From a virus, in IMG/VR virus record IMGVR_UViG_3300023096_000016, positions 1-27,261 of that record: a DNA stretch of 27,261 nucleotides; one strand, written 5' to 3'. The notes under the pieces were generated by a model, which saw only the letters and a program-made list of their open reading frames with translations, ran no database searches and was not told where the DNA came from. Below are positions 1-7,939 of the stretch, piece after piece (the stretch's first letter is position 1; the number at the start of each line of letters is the position of its first letter). The translations under genes and the position numbers were made by a program.

Positions 1-2
1 GA

Positions 3-371
3 GGTTTAGAAACTATTCAAAAAATGAGGCAAATTTCTCAAGGAAATAACCTAGGAAGAGGATCAGCAGCACTAGGATTTTTTGGGGGGCAAACAGCACA
101 AGACAGAGCTATGTATTCACAACTCGGGAAATCGCTTATTTCTTTAGCTTCTAATATTCCTATTCGAAATCAGAAAGAATTTGAAACGTTAGCACATGAT
201 CTTTACGATCCTTCTTTGCCAGATGATGCGAGAGAAGGGATTTTGCAAGCCATGGAAGCGATCATTATGGGTAATATGCAGCAGTTTGAAAATGGTCAAT
301 CCATGAATAATAATCCTGCTAAATCTAGTGTTAAAAATAATAGACCTCCTATTTCATCATTTATGAGATAA
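3..371 (+). CDS. C-terminal part of a phage structural-region protein (5' end outside window)
   Basis: The reading frame is open to the left edge, so this is the end of a longer gene; the ATG at 24 is probably internal, because in-frame codons before it continue without a stop. The visible 123 residues hold a Gly/Arg-rich stretch (NLGRGSAALGFFGG), then AQDRAMYSQLGKSLIS and a helical segment with LAHDLYDPSLPDDAREGI, and a polar Asn/Ser-rich tail. I do not recognise a family with a proven function. It sits 2 bases before the repeat-bearing virion protein gene and is surely co-transcribed with it, so a head or ejection-related role is likely by position only. The ordered helical part ends near residue 95 and the tail looks disordered. 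Confidence 0.7.
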   Translation, partial: GLETIQKMRQISQGNNLGRGSAALGFFGGQTAQDRAMYSQLGKSLISLASNIPIRNQKEFETLAHDLYDPSLPDDAREGILQAMEAIIMGNMQQFENGQSMNNNPAKSSVKNNRPPISSFMR

Positions 372-373
372 AC

Positions 374-2755
374 ATGAATAAAATAGAATTTGCTTATCAT
401 CCTGAACTTGATCAAAACCCTAACAATATTGCTAAGGTTCAACAAAATCAAAATCAAGATCCTGAAGTTTCTCTTTTAAATCAAATAGCTAATACTTTTC
501 CGAATTTCGATTTAAAAGCAGCTTATGATTCGGGTTATTCTGCTCAAGAGATTGCAGAATATTTAGGAAAACAAACGCAAGCAAGTTCTAATAATTCATC
601 AGATACATCTAATAATTTTGATTTTTCAAGTTTATCTAAAAAGCACCCTAACTTTGATTTTCAAGCGGCTGTTGATGCTGGGTATTCTCCTGAAGAAATC
701 CAAGGGTTTTTGAAGAAAAACAAACCTAAAAAAAGCTTGGGAGAAAAAAGCGCTAGAATCGCAGGACAATATGCTTTAGGTGTTGCTGAAAACGCTTTAC
801 TCCCTTATGAACTTGCTGTCGCTCCCCTAGCTTCTAAAGAAGCTCAAAACGTGCAATATCGCGAAACATTGTCTGATGATTTAGAAAGACTCATGGACCA
901 AAAGGCGATGGGTCAATGGGATGAACAGGATCAAGCTTTATATGATAGTATTGTTGAGCAAATTTTAGATCCTCGAAAATCTATGGAAAATGTTCAGACA
1001 GCCGATATTGGAGTCAGAGGACTTGCAGAAAAAGCAACAGGTCAAGATTTAAAACCTGAAGGTGTTTTAGAAAAAGCAGCCAACTGGTCGGGTTTAATAA
1101 AGGATCCTAGAAAATTAGCTAAATTAGCTCAGTCCGGCATTAAGCTTCCTGATGTTATTAAAGCATTTACTCCTACCGGAAAAGAATCGCTAAGAGGTTT
1201 AACAACTGGTGCTGCTTTGGAAATGGCTGAAGCAGGAGAGTTCGGACCTATCGGAACTTTAGCATCTGCGGTCGTCGGGGATGTTTTAGGCCACGGGATT
1301 GGAAATACTGCTAAACTAACTAAAAATTTAATCACCAAACCTAAAGAAACTTTAGCAGATGTAGCAGCTAGTTTTACGAAAAAAGACAAATTAGATCTTC
1401 AAAAGCAAGTCATTAAAGATTTTCGCGATTCGGGTATTCAAGCAGATCTTGGCTCAATTACAGATAGCGACTTGATAAAATGGACACAATCAAGATTAGC
1501 TCAATCTGGTTTAGTCGGAAAAGATTTGAAGCAATTTAGAAATGAATTAACAGATCAAATTAAAGCAGAATATAAAGGGCTTGCAGATGCATTGGGTGAA
1601 AGTCGATTCAGCACGATGTATGAAGCAGGTGAATCTTTACGAGCAGCCACTAAAGAAATTAGAGACGCAGATTTAAAATCAGTTAGAAAACTATACGAAA
1701 ATGCTGCAAATTCTCTTAAAAACGATAAAAATGCCTATGTAGATTCTAGAAGAATTGCAGATTCTATTGAACGAATCGAAAAAGACTTAAGACCTGGAGC
1801 AATCAAGTCTGGAGAGCAAAAAGTTGTTTTAGATACTCTTGAAAAATTAAAACAAGATGTTTTTGATTCTTCTGGAAGACCTATGTTTGCTAACGTAAAA
1901 GATCTGATTAACAATAAGATTGCTCTACAAGACATCATAAATTATGAAGTTCAAGGCGGTACTAAACAGCTTTTGAAAGGTGTTGTTGCTGATTTAGACA
2001 GAGCAATTATTCAACACGGAAAAAACAACCCTACTTTTGCTAAAAACTATATTCAAGCTAATAAGAAATTTGCAGATCATGCAAAAACTTTTAGAAATAA
2101 AAATATAGAACAGATTTTATTTGCACAAGACCCTGAAAAAGTCATTAATAAAATGAACTCAATACAAGGCATAAGAGATGTTGGAAAAATATTAAGTAAA
2201 ACCCCGGAAGGAAAGAAGCTATTTGACGATTTGAAAAGGCTTAAACTTGATAAAGTCATCGGAGATAATTTAATAGATAGCACAACAAAACAAGCAAAAC
2301 TCGGTACATTTTCTAAATTGTTAGAAAAAGGTAAAAACCGTGATCTTATTAAAGAAATTCTAGATCCTGTTTCTTTTAAAAGATTAGAAAAATTACAAAA
2401 AAACTCTGGAAAATTAGCAGATGCAGTACAAAAATTCTATAATGCTTCTCAGAGTGGAGTTGTAGCAGTTGACGCAGCTATCATAGCCAAGGGTATGTCA
2501 ACAATTGCTAATTTGCTGCAAGGTAATCCATGGCCTATGATGAAAATCGGCGGCGGATTTATCTTCGCTAAAAAAATCGGTAAATTACTTGCAGATCCTG
2601 AATTTCTGAAACTTACTGAAGAGGCAATTTTAGCTTCACAAAAAGGAACGGAAAAGCAATTAATAGACTCATTCAGCAAGCTTGGACCTTTTATATTAAA
2701 AGCGTTGCAATCTGATGAAGACGAAGATGATAGAGATTTAGGTCAACCCGTGTAA
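374..2755 (+). CDS. Large virion protein with two N-terminal PNFD repeats; probable DNA-ejection/internal virion protein
   Basis: 793 residues. Two copies of a short helical repeat lie near the N-terminus (about 35-66 and 83-116); both read PNFD-x-x-AA-x-D-x-GYS-x-x-EI and their PNFD motifs are 49 residues apart, separated by a Ser/Asn-rich linker. The rest is long, charged and alpha-helical, rich in Lys, Asp and Gln with coiled-coil character (about 320-690). A hydrophobic, Gly-rich segment follows (about 705-745, including IGGGFIFAKKIG) and the protein ends in a very acidic tail (DEDEDDRD). Long helical proteins with an amphipathic or membrane-active end, placed between head genes and fibres, are typical of ejection proteins in P22-like podoviruses. 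The function is inferred from architecture and position. The start is supported by GAGA 5 bases upstream and by the tight spacing to the previous stop. No lytic transglycosylase motif was found. Confidence 0.72.
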   Translation: MNKIEFAYHPELDQNPNNIAKVQQNQNQDPEVSLLNQIANTFPNFDLKAAYDSGYSAQEIAEYLGKQTQASSNNSSDTSNNFDFSSLSKKHPNFDFQAAVDAGYSPEEIQGFLKKNKPKKSLGEKSARIAGQYALGVAENALLPYELAVAPLASKEAQNVQYRETLSDDLERLMDQKAMGQWDEQDQALYDSIVEQILDPRKSMENVQTADIGVRGLAEKATGQDLKPEGVLEKAANWSGLIKDPRKLAKLAQSGIKLPDVIKAFTPTGKESLRGLTTGAALEMAEAGEFGPIGTLASAVVGDVLGHGIGNTAKLTKNLITKPKETLADVAASFTKKDKLDLQKQVIKDFRDSGIQADLGSITDSDLIKWTQSRLAQSGLVGKDLKQFRNELTDQIKAEYKGLADALGESRFSTMYEAGESLRAATKEIRDADLKSVRKLYENAANSLKNDKNAYVDSRRIADSIERIEKDLRPGAIKSGEQKVVLDTLEKLKQDVFDSSGRPMFANVKDLINNKIALQDIINYEVQGGTKQLLKGVVADLDRAIIQHGKNNPTFAKNYIQANKKFADHAKTFRNKNIEQILFAQDPEKVINKMNSIQGIRDVGKILSKTPEGKKLFDDLKRLKLDKVIGDNLIDSTTKQAKLGTFSKLLEKGKNRDLIKEILDPVSFKRLEKLQKNSGKLADAVQKFYNASQSGVVAVDAAIIAKGMSTIANLLQGNPWPMMKIGGGFIFAKKIGKLLADPEFLKLTEEAILASQKGTEKQLIDSFSKLGPFILKALQSDEDEDDRDLGQPV

Positions 2756-2805
2756 TCGACATGCAATATAACATGAAATTAAAGTGATGAAGAAGATACT
2801 CATTT

Positions 2806-3102
2806 TTACTCTGCCATTCTTTGTTTGTTATTGTCTTTGATTACACAACAATCTTTAGAAGCAAATGCACCTTCCAATCTGCATAGTCTTCTATCGATGT
2901 CTAAAAGTTTATCGTCCATTTTATCTATTTTTCTGTTTACATCTTCAAATTTCTTATCGATAATTTCAAATTTCTTATCCATTTTTTCTTCAAATTTTTC
3001 GAATTTTTTATTTATCTTTTCATTATACAAATAAAACATAGCTAACATTCCGACAAGTATAGGCCAATCTGTCTTAGCTAACATTTGTAGTATATAATCC
3101 AT
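2806..3102 (-). CDS. Small membrane-anchored coiled-coil protein
   Basis: 98 residues. An N-terminal hydrophobic helix (about 13-27, WPILVGMLAMFYLY) is followed by a long charged coiled coil built on repeats of the type DKKFE-x-x-DKKFE-x-VNRKIDKMDDK (about 28-72). The C-terminal part has RLCRLEGAFASKDCC, ending in a Cys pair and a charged tail. The start codon directly follows the stop of the upstream gene (TAA-ATG junction), implying translational coupling. The design (one membrane helix and a coiled coil facing one compartment) resembles small phage spanin- or holin-associated proteins, but there is no motif proving lysis function. It is the last gene of the leftward five-gene cluster. An antisense ORF in the same place is a shadow of the coiled-coil repeats. 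Confidence 0.65.
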   Translation of the reverse strand: MDYILQMLAKTDWPILVGMLAMFYLYNEKINKKFEKFEEKMDKKFEIIDKKFEDVNRKIDKMDDKLLDIDRRLCRLEGAFASKDCCVIKDNNKQRMAE

Positions 3103-3708
3103 TTATTTGTCCTTTTTCTTGTCTTTTTTATCTTTCTTTTCTTGTTGTTTCTTTTCATATCGATGATTCACGATAACAACTCCGCTGCCTGTAACACCTG
3201 CGAAAAATAATCTTTTACCATAGTCCTGCAATGGTGGCATCGGTAAAGTTATTAAAAATAAACCTGCTAAACCCATGCAAATATTATAAATTAATAAATC
3301 GGGTAGACCTTCTTCGCTATCGCTACTATACGAGCTTTCTTTTTTCGCTTTACAAATGTACGGATGATTAAACTTATATTTTAAAGATTTGATTTCTTTT
3401 GCAGTGAGTCTTTGTCCACTTTCTTTTTGTATTTCGTTAAGTACTCTATCAATATACTCGTCTAAGCTAATCGATTTCCCTAAAACTTTTTCTAAATCTT
3501 TTTTGCAATCATAGATATTTTCAATACAACTTTGATTGCTTAAATTTAAATTAACTAATTCGTTTACCGCGTCTTGAATATTTCTTACATAATCGGTTTT
3601 TTGCTTGGGCGTAATTGCGATCAATCCGGTAGGAGATACAGTTTGAGAACATAAAGCCAAACACAAAACATTTGTAAAAATAGAACGATATAGATACATG
3701 CGGACCAA
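3103..3708 (-). CDS. Secreted or membrane protein with signal-like N-terminus and poly-Lys tail
   Basis: 201 residues from the ATG at 3708; a second ATG at 3699 (MYLYRSIF) gives a better signal-peptide shape, a short basic start and a hydrophobic core to about residue 31. A helical Cys-containing domain follows (about 35-125, with four Cys). Two hydrophobic segments (about 137-155 and 167-181) come next, then a strongly basic tail composed mainly of Lys and Asp (from about 186). Its 5' end lies inside the 3' end of the upstream membrane-protein gene (88-bp overlap in a different frame). I do not recognise the family. The signal and membrane segments suggest an envelope role, perhaps in lysis or in modifying the host inclusion membrane. 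A loosely similar plan, signal peptide then helical domain then one membrane segment, is seen in the protein at 22604-23152. Confidence 0.6.
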   Translation of the reverse strand: MVRMYLYRSIFTNVLCLALCSQTVSPTGLIAITPKQKTDYVRNIQDAVNELVNLNLSNQSCIENIYDCKKDLEKVLGKSISLDEYIDRVLNEIQKESGQRLTAKEIKSLKYKFNHPYICKAKKESSYSSDSEEGLPDLLIYNICMGLAGLFLITLPMPPLQDYGKRLFFAGVTGSGVVIVNHRYEKKQQEKKDKKDKKKDK

Positions 3709-3833
3709 ACTTTTTTTGGAGTAAATGTGATTTCTAGGTCTTTTAATATTTGAGTTAAAATCGGTTTAAGGATTACTGTAAAAATTGCCATAAATACAAA
3801 ATTTGCAATACAGAGTAAAAGATCTTTATTCAT
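3621..3833 (-). CDS. Two-helix membrane protein, holin-like
   Basis: 70 residues with two hydrophobic segments: about 5-30 (LLLCIANFVFMAIFTVILKP) and about 43-68 (WSACIYIVLFLQMFCVW and onward), joined by a short polar loop (LKDLEITFTPKK). Two membrane helices in about 70 residues fit the size and shape of a class II phage holin, but holins have no conserved motif, so this is inference. The gene overlaps its upstream neighbour by 8 bp and its downstream neighbour by 88 bp, a compact arrangement reminiscent of phage lysis cassettes. No endolysin gene accompanies it in the window. The alternative is a non-lytic small membrane protein. Confidence 0.5.
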   Translation of the reverse strand: MNKDLLLCIANFVFMAIFTVILKPILTQILKDLEITFTPKKVWSACIYIVLFLQMFCVWLYVLKLYLLPD

Positions 3834-4032
3834 GAGGATACTCCCTATACCTTATTTTAAAAGCTCTGGGTTCATGATGTTCTTTTTCTAAGTACTTTTT
3901 TTCTAGCAAATCTAATCTAGAGTTAAAGTCTTTCTCAAGCGATTTGCAGTATTTCTCCATTTGAGATGCTAAATAATAGTTTAGTAAAAAATTTATAATT
4001 ACTAAAACGCTCAATACATATATCCATTCCAT
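3826..4032 (-). CDS. Small membrane-anchored coiled-coil protein, spanin-like shape
   Basis: 68 residues: one N-terminal membrane helix (about 4-22, YVLSVLVIINFLLNYYLA), then a charged helical stretch (about 24-54) with heptad-like spacing of Leu, and a basic end (RAFKIRYREYPHE). It starts with an ATG that overlaps the stop of the upstream gene in the sequence TAATG, a standard translational coupling signal, and its end overlaps the next gene by 8 bp. An N-terminal anchor plus coiled coil is the architecture of inner-membrane spanins, but that shape is common and the assignment is tentative. It belongs to the five-gene leftward cluster. Confidence 0.6.
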   Translation of the reverse strand: MEWIYVLSVLVIINFLLNYYLASQMEKYCKSLEKDFNSRLDLLEKKYLEKEHHEPRAFKIRYREYPHE

Positions 4033-4202
4033 TACTTACCTAATTTTTTCAGGTTTTCTTCTTGAATTTCAACGAAGTTTTTAATAAGAGCATTCATTTG
4101 CATCGGCAAGCTTAGCTCTAATTTTGTGCATATAATACGTAATCTTAATAGCAATTCCGCGTCTATGACAAACCTAACTTCTTTCTTTTTATCATTAGCC
4201 AT
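4032..4202 (-). CDS. Ribbon-helix-helix (Arc/MetJ-like) DNA-binding protein, 56 aa
   Basis: Reading the minus strand from the ATG at 4202 gives 56 residues: a basic start (MANDKKKEV), then RFVIDAELLLRLRIICTKL and SLPMQMNALIKNFVE. A short beta segment followed by two helices with a small turn between them is the ribbon-helix-helix pattern, and it resembles the proteins at 17069, 18956 and 19140. RHH proteins act as dimers on short repeated operators. This would be the first gene of the leftward cluster and could be its autoregulator. Its stop overlaps the next start (TAATG). Its small size makes it easy to overlook; the conserved pattern and coupling argue it is real. Confidence 0.6.
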   Translation of the reverse strand: MANDKKKEVRFVIDAELLLRLRIICTKLELSLPMQMNALIKNFVEIQEENLKKLGK

Positions 4203-4346
4203 TATTTTATAAATCTCTATGTTTTAGTATTTTAAGTTATATGTTAATTATTCCACAAACGGGAAATTATTTCAATCTAAATTTGTTTTTAGTTAGATAC
4301 TTAATAATTTTGCTCTTATTATTAAAATAAAAAATAGAGAGGTAAT

Positions 4347-4931
4347 ATGTTTCAAAGTAGCGGTGCACCACTTTACACAGCCGGTTTCGGTATTAGAGCT
4401 GAGAATCTAGAAATTCCGTTAATTTCTCCACGTTCTCCAACGGCTTCGGATGTTAATTTTCCAATCGGAAAGCGATGGGTTAATACTGCATTGAATTTAG
4501 AATTTGTACTAACTTCGCAAAATTCTGTAGGTGGAGTATTAAGTTCAACGTGGACTGCTTTAGTTCCTAGTGCTACAACAAATATTGCAGCAAACAATAT
4601 TACAACGGCAGGTACTGTTGCTTCTACGGGTAACGTTTCTACAGCTGGAAACTTAGTAGCTAATACAGCAGGTGGTGGTTTAAGAGTTGCTGAAGGCGCA
4701 AACGCAAAGCAAGGCGTAGCAACTTTAGTTGCAGGTACTGTTGTTGTTGCTAATACATCTGTTACTGCAACTAGTAGAATTTTTCTAACAGCTCAAAATT
4801 TAGGAACTGTTACAACTCCTTCCGCTCTTTGCATATCTGCAAGAACAGCTAGCACAAGCTTTACAATTTTAGCGTCTCAAGCTACTGATACGTCAACTGT
4901 TGCTTATGAAATATTTGAACCAGCTCCATAA
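4347..4931 (+). CDS. Phage tail-fibre/appendage protein with C-terminal beta domain
   Basis: 194 residues, Thr/Ser/Ala-rich and low in Lys, typical of extended trimeric beta structures. Residues about 1-70 form one domain (GKRWVNTALNLEFVLTS), about 75-105 is a repetitive NITTAGTVASTGNVSTAGN stretch of the kind that forms shafts, and about 110-194 is a globular beta domain containing GVATLVAGTVVVANTSVTA and SARTASTSFTI, ending TVAYEIFEPAP. That last domain resembles the C-terminal domain of many phage fibre and head-decoration proteins. A good Shine-Dalgarno (GAGAGG) lies 6 bases before the ATG. It is the first gene of a seven-gene fibre run and sits downstream of a divergent intergenic promoter region. 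Confidence 0.75.
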   Translation: MFQSSGAPLYTAGFGIRAENLEIPLISPRSPTASDVNFPIGKRWVNTALNLEFVLTSQNSVGGVLSSTWTALVPSATTNIAANNITTAGTVASTGNVSTAGNLVANTAGGGLRVAEGANAKQGVATLVAGTVVVANTSVTATSRIFLTAQNLGTVTTPSALCISARTASTSFTILASQATDTSTVAYEIFEPAP

Positions 4932-4941
4932 TAGGTAAAAC

Positions 4942-5271
4942 ATGTCTATTTTCCGCGCGGATATTTTACGTACAGCAGCTTTTGGAACTATTTCGGGAAC
5001 ATATTCAGAGGTAGGACCTGCGGTTACTCATAATTTACGTATATTTAAGATAACAAATACGACTGATGCAGATTTAATTTTCAGTTTTGATGCTATCAAC
5101 GACAATTTATTTGTACCAGCTGGGAGTTTCACTTTATATGATATTTCAGCAAATGCGCCTCCGACAAATTTAATTATGAGCTTGGGCACAGTTTTTTTTG
5201 TTAGATCAAATACTTCTGTTCCCACGTCCGGAGACGTCTGGGTAGAAGGTTTATACGCAAAAGGAGAGTAA
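4942..5271 (+). CDS. Small beta-rich virion appendage protein
   Basis: 109 residues, beta-rich, with FKITNTTDADLIFSFDA, then VPAGSFTLYDISAN and SGDVWVEGLYAKGE at the end. The pattern, a nearly constant C-terminus stating a beta strand with VWVEG, is common among small phage tail-tip or fibre-associated proteins. No enzymatic motif is present. It lies 10 bases after the previous gene and 2 bases before the S74 fibre, so it is transcribed and probably assembled with them. Role inferred from position and composition. Confidence 0.65.
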   Translation: MSIFRADILRTAAFGTISGTYSEVGPAVTHNLRIFKITNTTDADLIFSFDAINDNLFVPAGSFTLYDISANAPPTNLIMSLGTVFFVRSNTSVPTSGDVWVEGLYAKGE

Positions 5272-5273
5272 GA

Positions 5274-6668
5274 ATGAGTCAAGCAGGTTCAGTTTCTGGA
5301 GGCGGTGGCGGTGGCGGTGGTAACGTTGTCGGGCCAGCTTCTAGCGTAGACAATGATATTGTTATATTTGATGGAGTCACAGGAAAAGTTATTAAAGACA
5401 CGGGGATTTCTTCTTTAGCTCCTTCTTTTGTCGGTGATGTATCAACAGGCGGAGACTTTAATCTTCCTGCAACTACGGCTAGCACAGGGAAGTTGACAAT
5501 CGCCGGTGTTGATTTTTTAAGTAACGGGGGAGATGCTTCTAATACTTTTCTCGGCGGAAATGCTGGTAATACAACAAATACAGCAAGCCAGTGTACAGGT
5601 ATTGGACAAGATGCTTTAAATGACATTACTACAGCTGTTTTTAATACAGCCGTAGGCAGTTCTTCGATGAATTCTTTAGTTTCTGGGGGTGGAAATACAG
5701 CTCTTGGATATGCATCAATGTCTTCTTGTGGAGCCAGTGTCGGAGGAAATACAGCTATCGGTTCAACAGTATTGACAGGAACTTCTGCAAATTTTAATAC
5801 CGCAATAGGTTTTGCATGCATGTCCCAGGGGGCAGTATCGGGAAATCAAAATGTGGGTGTAGGAGTTTCAACTTTATTAAGTTTGTCTGCAGGAAACGAT
5901 AATATTGCCTTGGGATATTTAGCTTTGCAAAGCATTACAAGCGGTAGTTCTAATGTTTCAATTGGTACAGTGAGCGGAAGTGGAATTAATACGGGAAGCG
6001 GGAATACAGCAGTAGGTCATGATTCTTTTAATAATGCGATCGGCACAGGATCAGCTTCAAATAATTGTTTTTTTGGAGTTAGCGCTGGTTCTAATATAGA
6101 AAATGCGACCGGAAATAGTTGTTTCGGTTCTGCTTCTTTATTATCAGGCCAAGGTTCTTATAATTCATGTTTCGGGTTCAATTCAGGTATTAATTACAAT
6201 GCGAATGAATCAAGTAATATCTGCATAGCAAACTTAGGTGTAGCAAGTGACAATAATACATTGAGAATCGGAACTCAAGGTAACGGAGATAATCAAGTAG
6301 ATACAACTTTCATTGCAGGAATTTTTGGCGTAACAGTTCCAGCATCTTCACCAGTTGTAATTGATGCAAACGGTCAAATGGGAACCATTGTTTCTTCTGC
6401 AAGATTTAAAGAGAATATTAAAGACTTAGAATCTGAAGCCGTTTTAAATCTAAGACCCGTCACTTTCAATTATATCTCGGACAGTACAAAAGAAAACAGC
6501 GTTGGTTTGATAGCTGAAGAAGTACATAAAGTTCTTCCGAATTTAGTTATTTTAGATGCTGAAAATAATCCATATACTGTCAAGTACGAGCAATTGTGTA
6601 TTTATTTGCTTTCAGAAGTAAAGAAACTAAGCGAAAAGGTAATTGAATTGGAAAAAAGAATAGCATGA
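5274..6668 (+). CDS. Tail fibre with N-G repeats and C-terminal peptidase S74 (intramolecular chaperone) domain
   Basis: 464 residues. It opens with MSQAGS and a Gly-rich flexible hinge (about 1-22). Residues about 85-330 hold at least a dozen imperfect copies of N-T-x-I/V/L-G-x-x-A/S (NTAVGSSSM, NTALGYASM, NTAIGSTVL, NTAIGFACM and so on), like the head repeats of YadA-type adhesins, so a trimeric beta-helix is likely. The C-terminal 90 residues are a peptidase S74 domain: SARFKENI, then LRPVTFNY, GLIAEEV, and a final coiled coil. S74 domains trimerise fibres and then cut themselves off; the expected cleavage is before Ser375, with the Lys of FKENI as partner. The fibre would be the receptor-binding or adhesion element. 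The start has GGAG 8 bases upstream. The following gene shares its N-terminal MSQAGS-Gly hinge. Confidence 0.9.
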   Translation: MSQAGSVSGGGGGGGGNVVGPASSVDNDIVIFDGVTGKVIKDTGISSLAPSFVGDVSTGGDFNLPATTASTGKLTIAGVDFLSNGGDASNTFLGGNAGNTTNTASQCTGIGQDALNDITTAVFNTAVGSSSMNSLVSGGGNTALGYASMSSCGASVGGNTAIGSTVLTGTSANFNTAIGFACMSQGAVSGNQNVGVGVSTLLSLSAGNDNIALGYLALQSITSGSSNVSIGTVSGSGINTGSGNTAVGHDSFNNAIGTGSASNNCFFGVSAGSNIENATGNSCFGSASLLSGQGSYNSCFGFNSGINYNANESSNICIANLGVASDNNTLRIGTQGNGDNQVDTTFIAGIFGVTVPASSPVVIDANGQMGTIVSSARFKENIKDLESEAVLNLRPVTFNYISDSTKENSVGLIAEEVHKVLPNLVILDAENNPYTVKYEQLCIYLLSEVKKLSEKVIELEKRIA

Positions 6669-7090
6669 GCCAAGCAGGTTCATTTTCTTCCTCGGGAGGG
6701 GGAGGCAATGTTCGTAATGGACAAGTACAAGCTTTTGGCGGACAAACAATTGATCTTTTAACAGTTCAAAGTAACATGATTTTTACTACTGATAATAGAT
6801 CTTTTATAGTGACAAATTTGACTACTCGCATTGTCGATTTGCAAGGATTTCCAGAAAGTTCTATAGTTTCAACAGGAGGGTTTAACTCTCCTGATTTTGA
6901 TAATATATTTTCATTCTCTGGAGTTTTTCCGACTTCAATTGATTCAACAACTACTTATACGACTCAAGCTTTAAATGGTTTGGGTACTGTAGTTCCTCCA
7001 AATACATCTCTTTTTATAAATATAGTTTCAACTGCTAGTGACCCTACTGTTTACACAGCTCAAGTTTATTTTTTAGGATTTTACATATAG
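6665..7090 (+). CDS. Tail-fibre-associated protein with Gly hinge
   Basis: 141 residues. The start overlaps the S74 fibre's stop (ATGA), so the two are translationally coupled. The first residues (MSQAGSFSSSGGGG) match the start of the S74 fibre (MSQAGSVSGGGGGG) at protein and DNA level, meaning the two probably share the same attachment point on the virion. The rest is beta-rich and hydroxyl-rich (SFIVTNLTTRIVDL, SLFINIVSTASD, YTAQVYFLGFYI), without known enzymatic motifs. It looks like an alternative or accessory fibre head. Function is inferred from the shared N-terminus and location. Confidence 0.65.
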   Translation: MSQAGSFSSSGGGGNVRNGQVQAFGGQTIDLLTVQSNMIFTTDNRSFIVTNLTTRIVDLQGFPESSIVSTGGFNSPDFDNIFSFSGVFPTSIDSTTTYTTQALNGLGTVVPPNTSLFINIVSTASDPTVYTAQVYFLGFYI

Positions 7091-7103
7091 GAAAATAATA
7101 TAT

Positions 7104-7442
7104 ATGCCGGCTTTCAGTTGGACTAACGTTACAAGTGCTAATAATCCGATCACTTTGGCTCAAGATACAGCGTATTCTTGCAAAGGAAATTCTTTATGTA
7201 TTTTTAAATTACCTTCTTTCTCAAGTAACGGTTTTCGTGCTCAGATTGTAGGCAATACAGCGAATTGGACATTAACTCAAAATGCTAATCAAACGATTCA
7301 AATTAGTCAAACGATGACAACTCCAGGTGCAACAGGAAGTATTTCATCTACTTCTGCTACCGATGTTGTAGAAATTGATTGTATTAATGTTAGTACAGAT
7401 TTTAGAGCAATTATTTTAAGTGGAAATATAACAATTAATTGA
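7104..7442 (+). CDS. Small fibre-cassette protein, single beta domain
   Basis: 112 residues, essentially one beta-rich domain: ITLAQDTAYSCKGNSLCIF, then FKLPSFSS, WTLTQNANQTIQIS, DVVEIDCINVSTDFRAIILSGNITI. The order of elements (LP, then a QI segment near Asn, then a hydrophobic strand with I/L-K/D-C-I near the end) is the same as in the C-terminal half of the next gene, so the two domains are probably homologous. It contains Cys residues but no zinc motif. It is transcribed with the fibres (13 and 9 base gaps). Inferred to be a small virion appendage protein. Confidence 0.6.
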   Translation: MPAFSWTNVTSANNPITLAQDTAYSCKGNSLCIFKLPSFSSNGFRAQIVGNTANWTLTQNANQTIQISQTMTTPGATGSISSTSATDVVEIDCINVSTDFRAIILSGNITIN

Positions 7443-7451
7443 GGTTTTTAA

Positions 7452-7937
7452 ATGGCAACTGGAAATGCACTAAATGCAAATCAGGTAGGTTTACAATCAT
7501 ATGACGGGGCTGGAACTTGGAACGGTAGATCAATCACGGGAACCAGTGGTGTAATTGTTACTAATGGAAATGGAGTTTCTGGAAATCCTACAATTTCTGT
7601 ATCACCAGGTGGTCTTCCGACAACTGAAGTGACAACCGCAACTCAAGCAATGTCTACTAATAATACATATGTAGCAAATAGAGTGGGGGGAGTTGCATTT
7701 ACATTACCAGCAATTGCTGCATTCGGGGATGAATTTGAAGTGATAGGAAAAGGTGGCTTGTGGTCAATTGCGCCAGGTTCTGGACAACAAATTATATTCG
7801 GAAATTTAACGGGAACAGTAAGCACAGGAGTTTTGACAGCTACTAATCAAAATGACTGTGTACGTCTAAAATGCATAACAGCTAATACAACTTTTATTGT
7901 TAAACAAGGCCCGCAAGGCAATCTTACATTGAGTTAG
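7452..7937 (+). CDS. Two-domain fibre-cassette protein
   Basis: 161 residues in two parts. The N-terminal part (about 1-53) contains GRSITGTSGVIVTNGNGVSGNP, which recurs almost unchanged in the next gene. The C-terminal part (about 60-161) contains FTLPAIAAFGDEFEVIGKG, IAPGSGQQIIFG and VRLKCITANTTFIV and resembles the domain that makes up the whole of the previous gene. The protein thus looks like an N-terminal anchoring domain fused to a binding domain that also exists alone. SD is weak (GAGG 9 bases upstream). Expected location: virion surface. Confidence 0.65.
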   Translation: MATGNALNANQVGLQSYDGAGTWNGRSITGTSGVIVTNGNGVSGNPTISVSPGGLPTTEVTTATQAMSTNNTYVANRVGGVAFTLPAIAAFGDEFEVIGKGGLWSIAPGSGQQIIFGNLTGTVSTGVLTATNQNDCVRLKCITANTTFIVKQGPQGNLTLS

Positions 7938-7939
7938 AC

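Noticed and set aside
1129-1389. Minus-strand frames inside the virion protein gene (also 1735-1938, 2077-2283, 2449-2679)
   Set aside because: Shadows of a long conserved-looking plus-strand gene, without ribosome-binding sites or domains.
2825-3034. Plus-strand frame across the coiled-coil gene
   Set aside because: Ser/Leu/Phe-only shadow of the DKKFE repeats on the other strand.
5279-5821. Antisense 180-codon frame across the S74 fibre gene
   Set aside because: Its Pro-rich sequence is just the complement of the Gly/Thr repeats of the fibre, and it has no ribosome-binding site.
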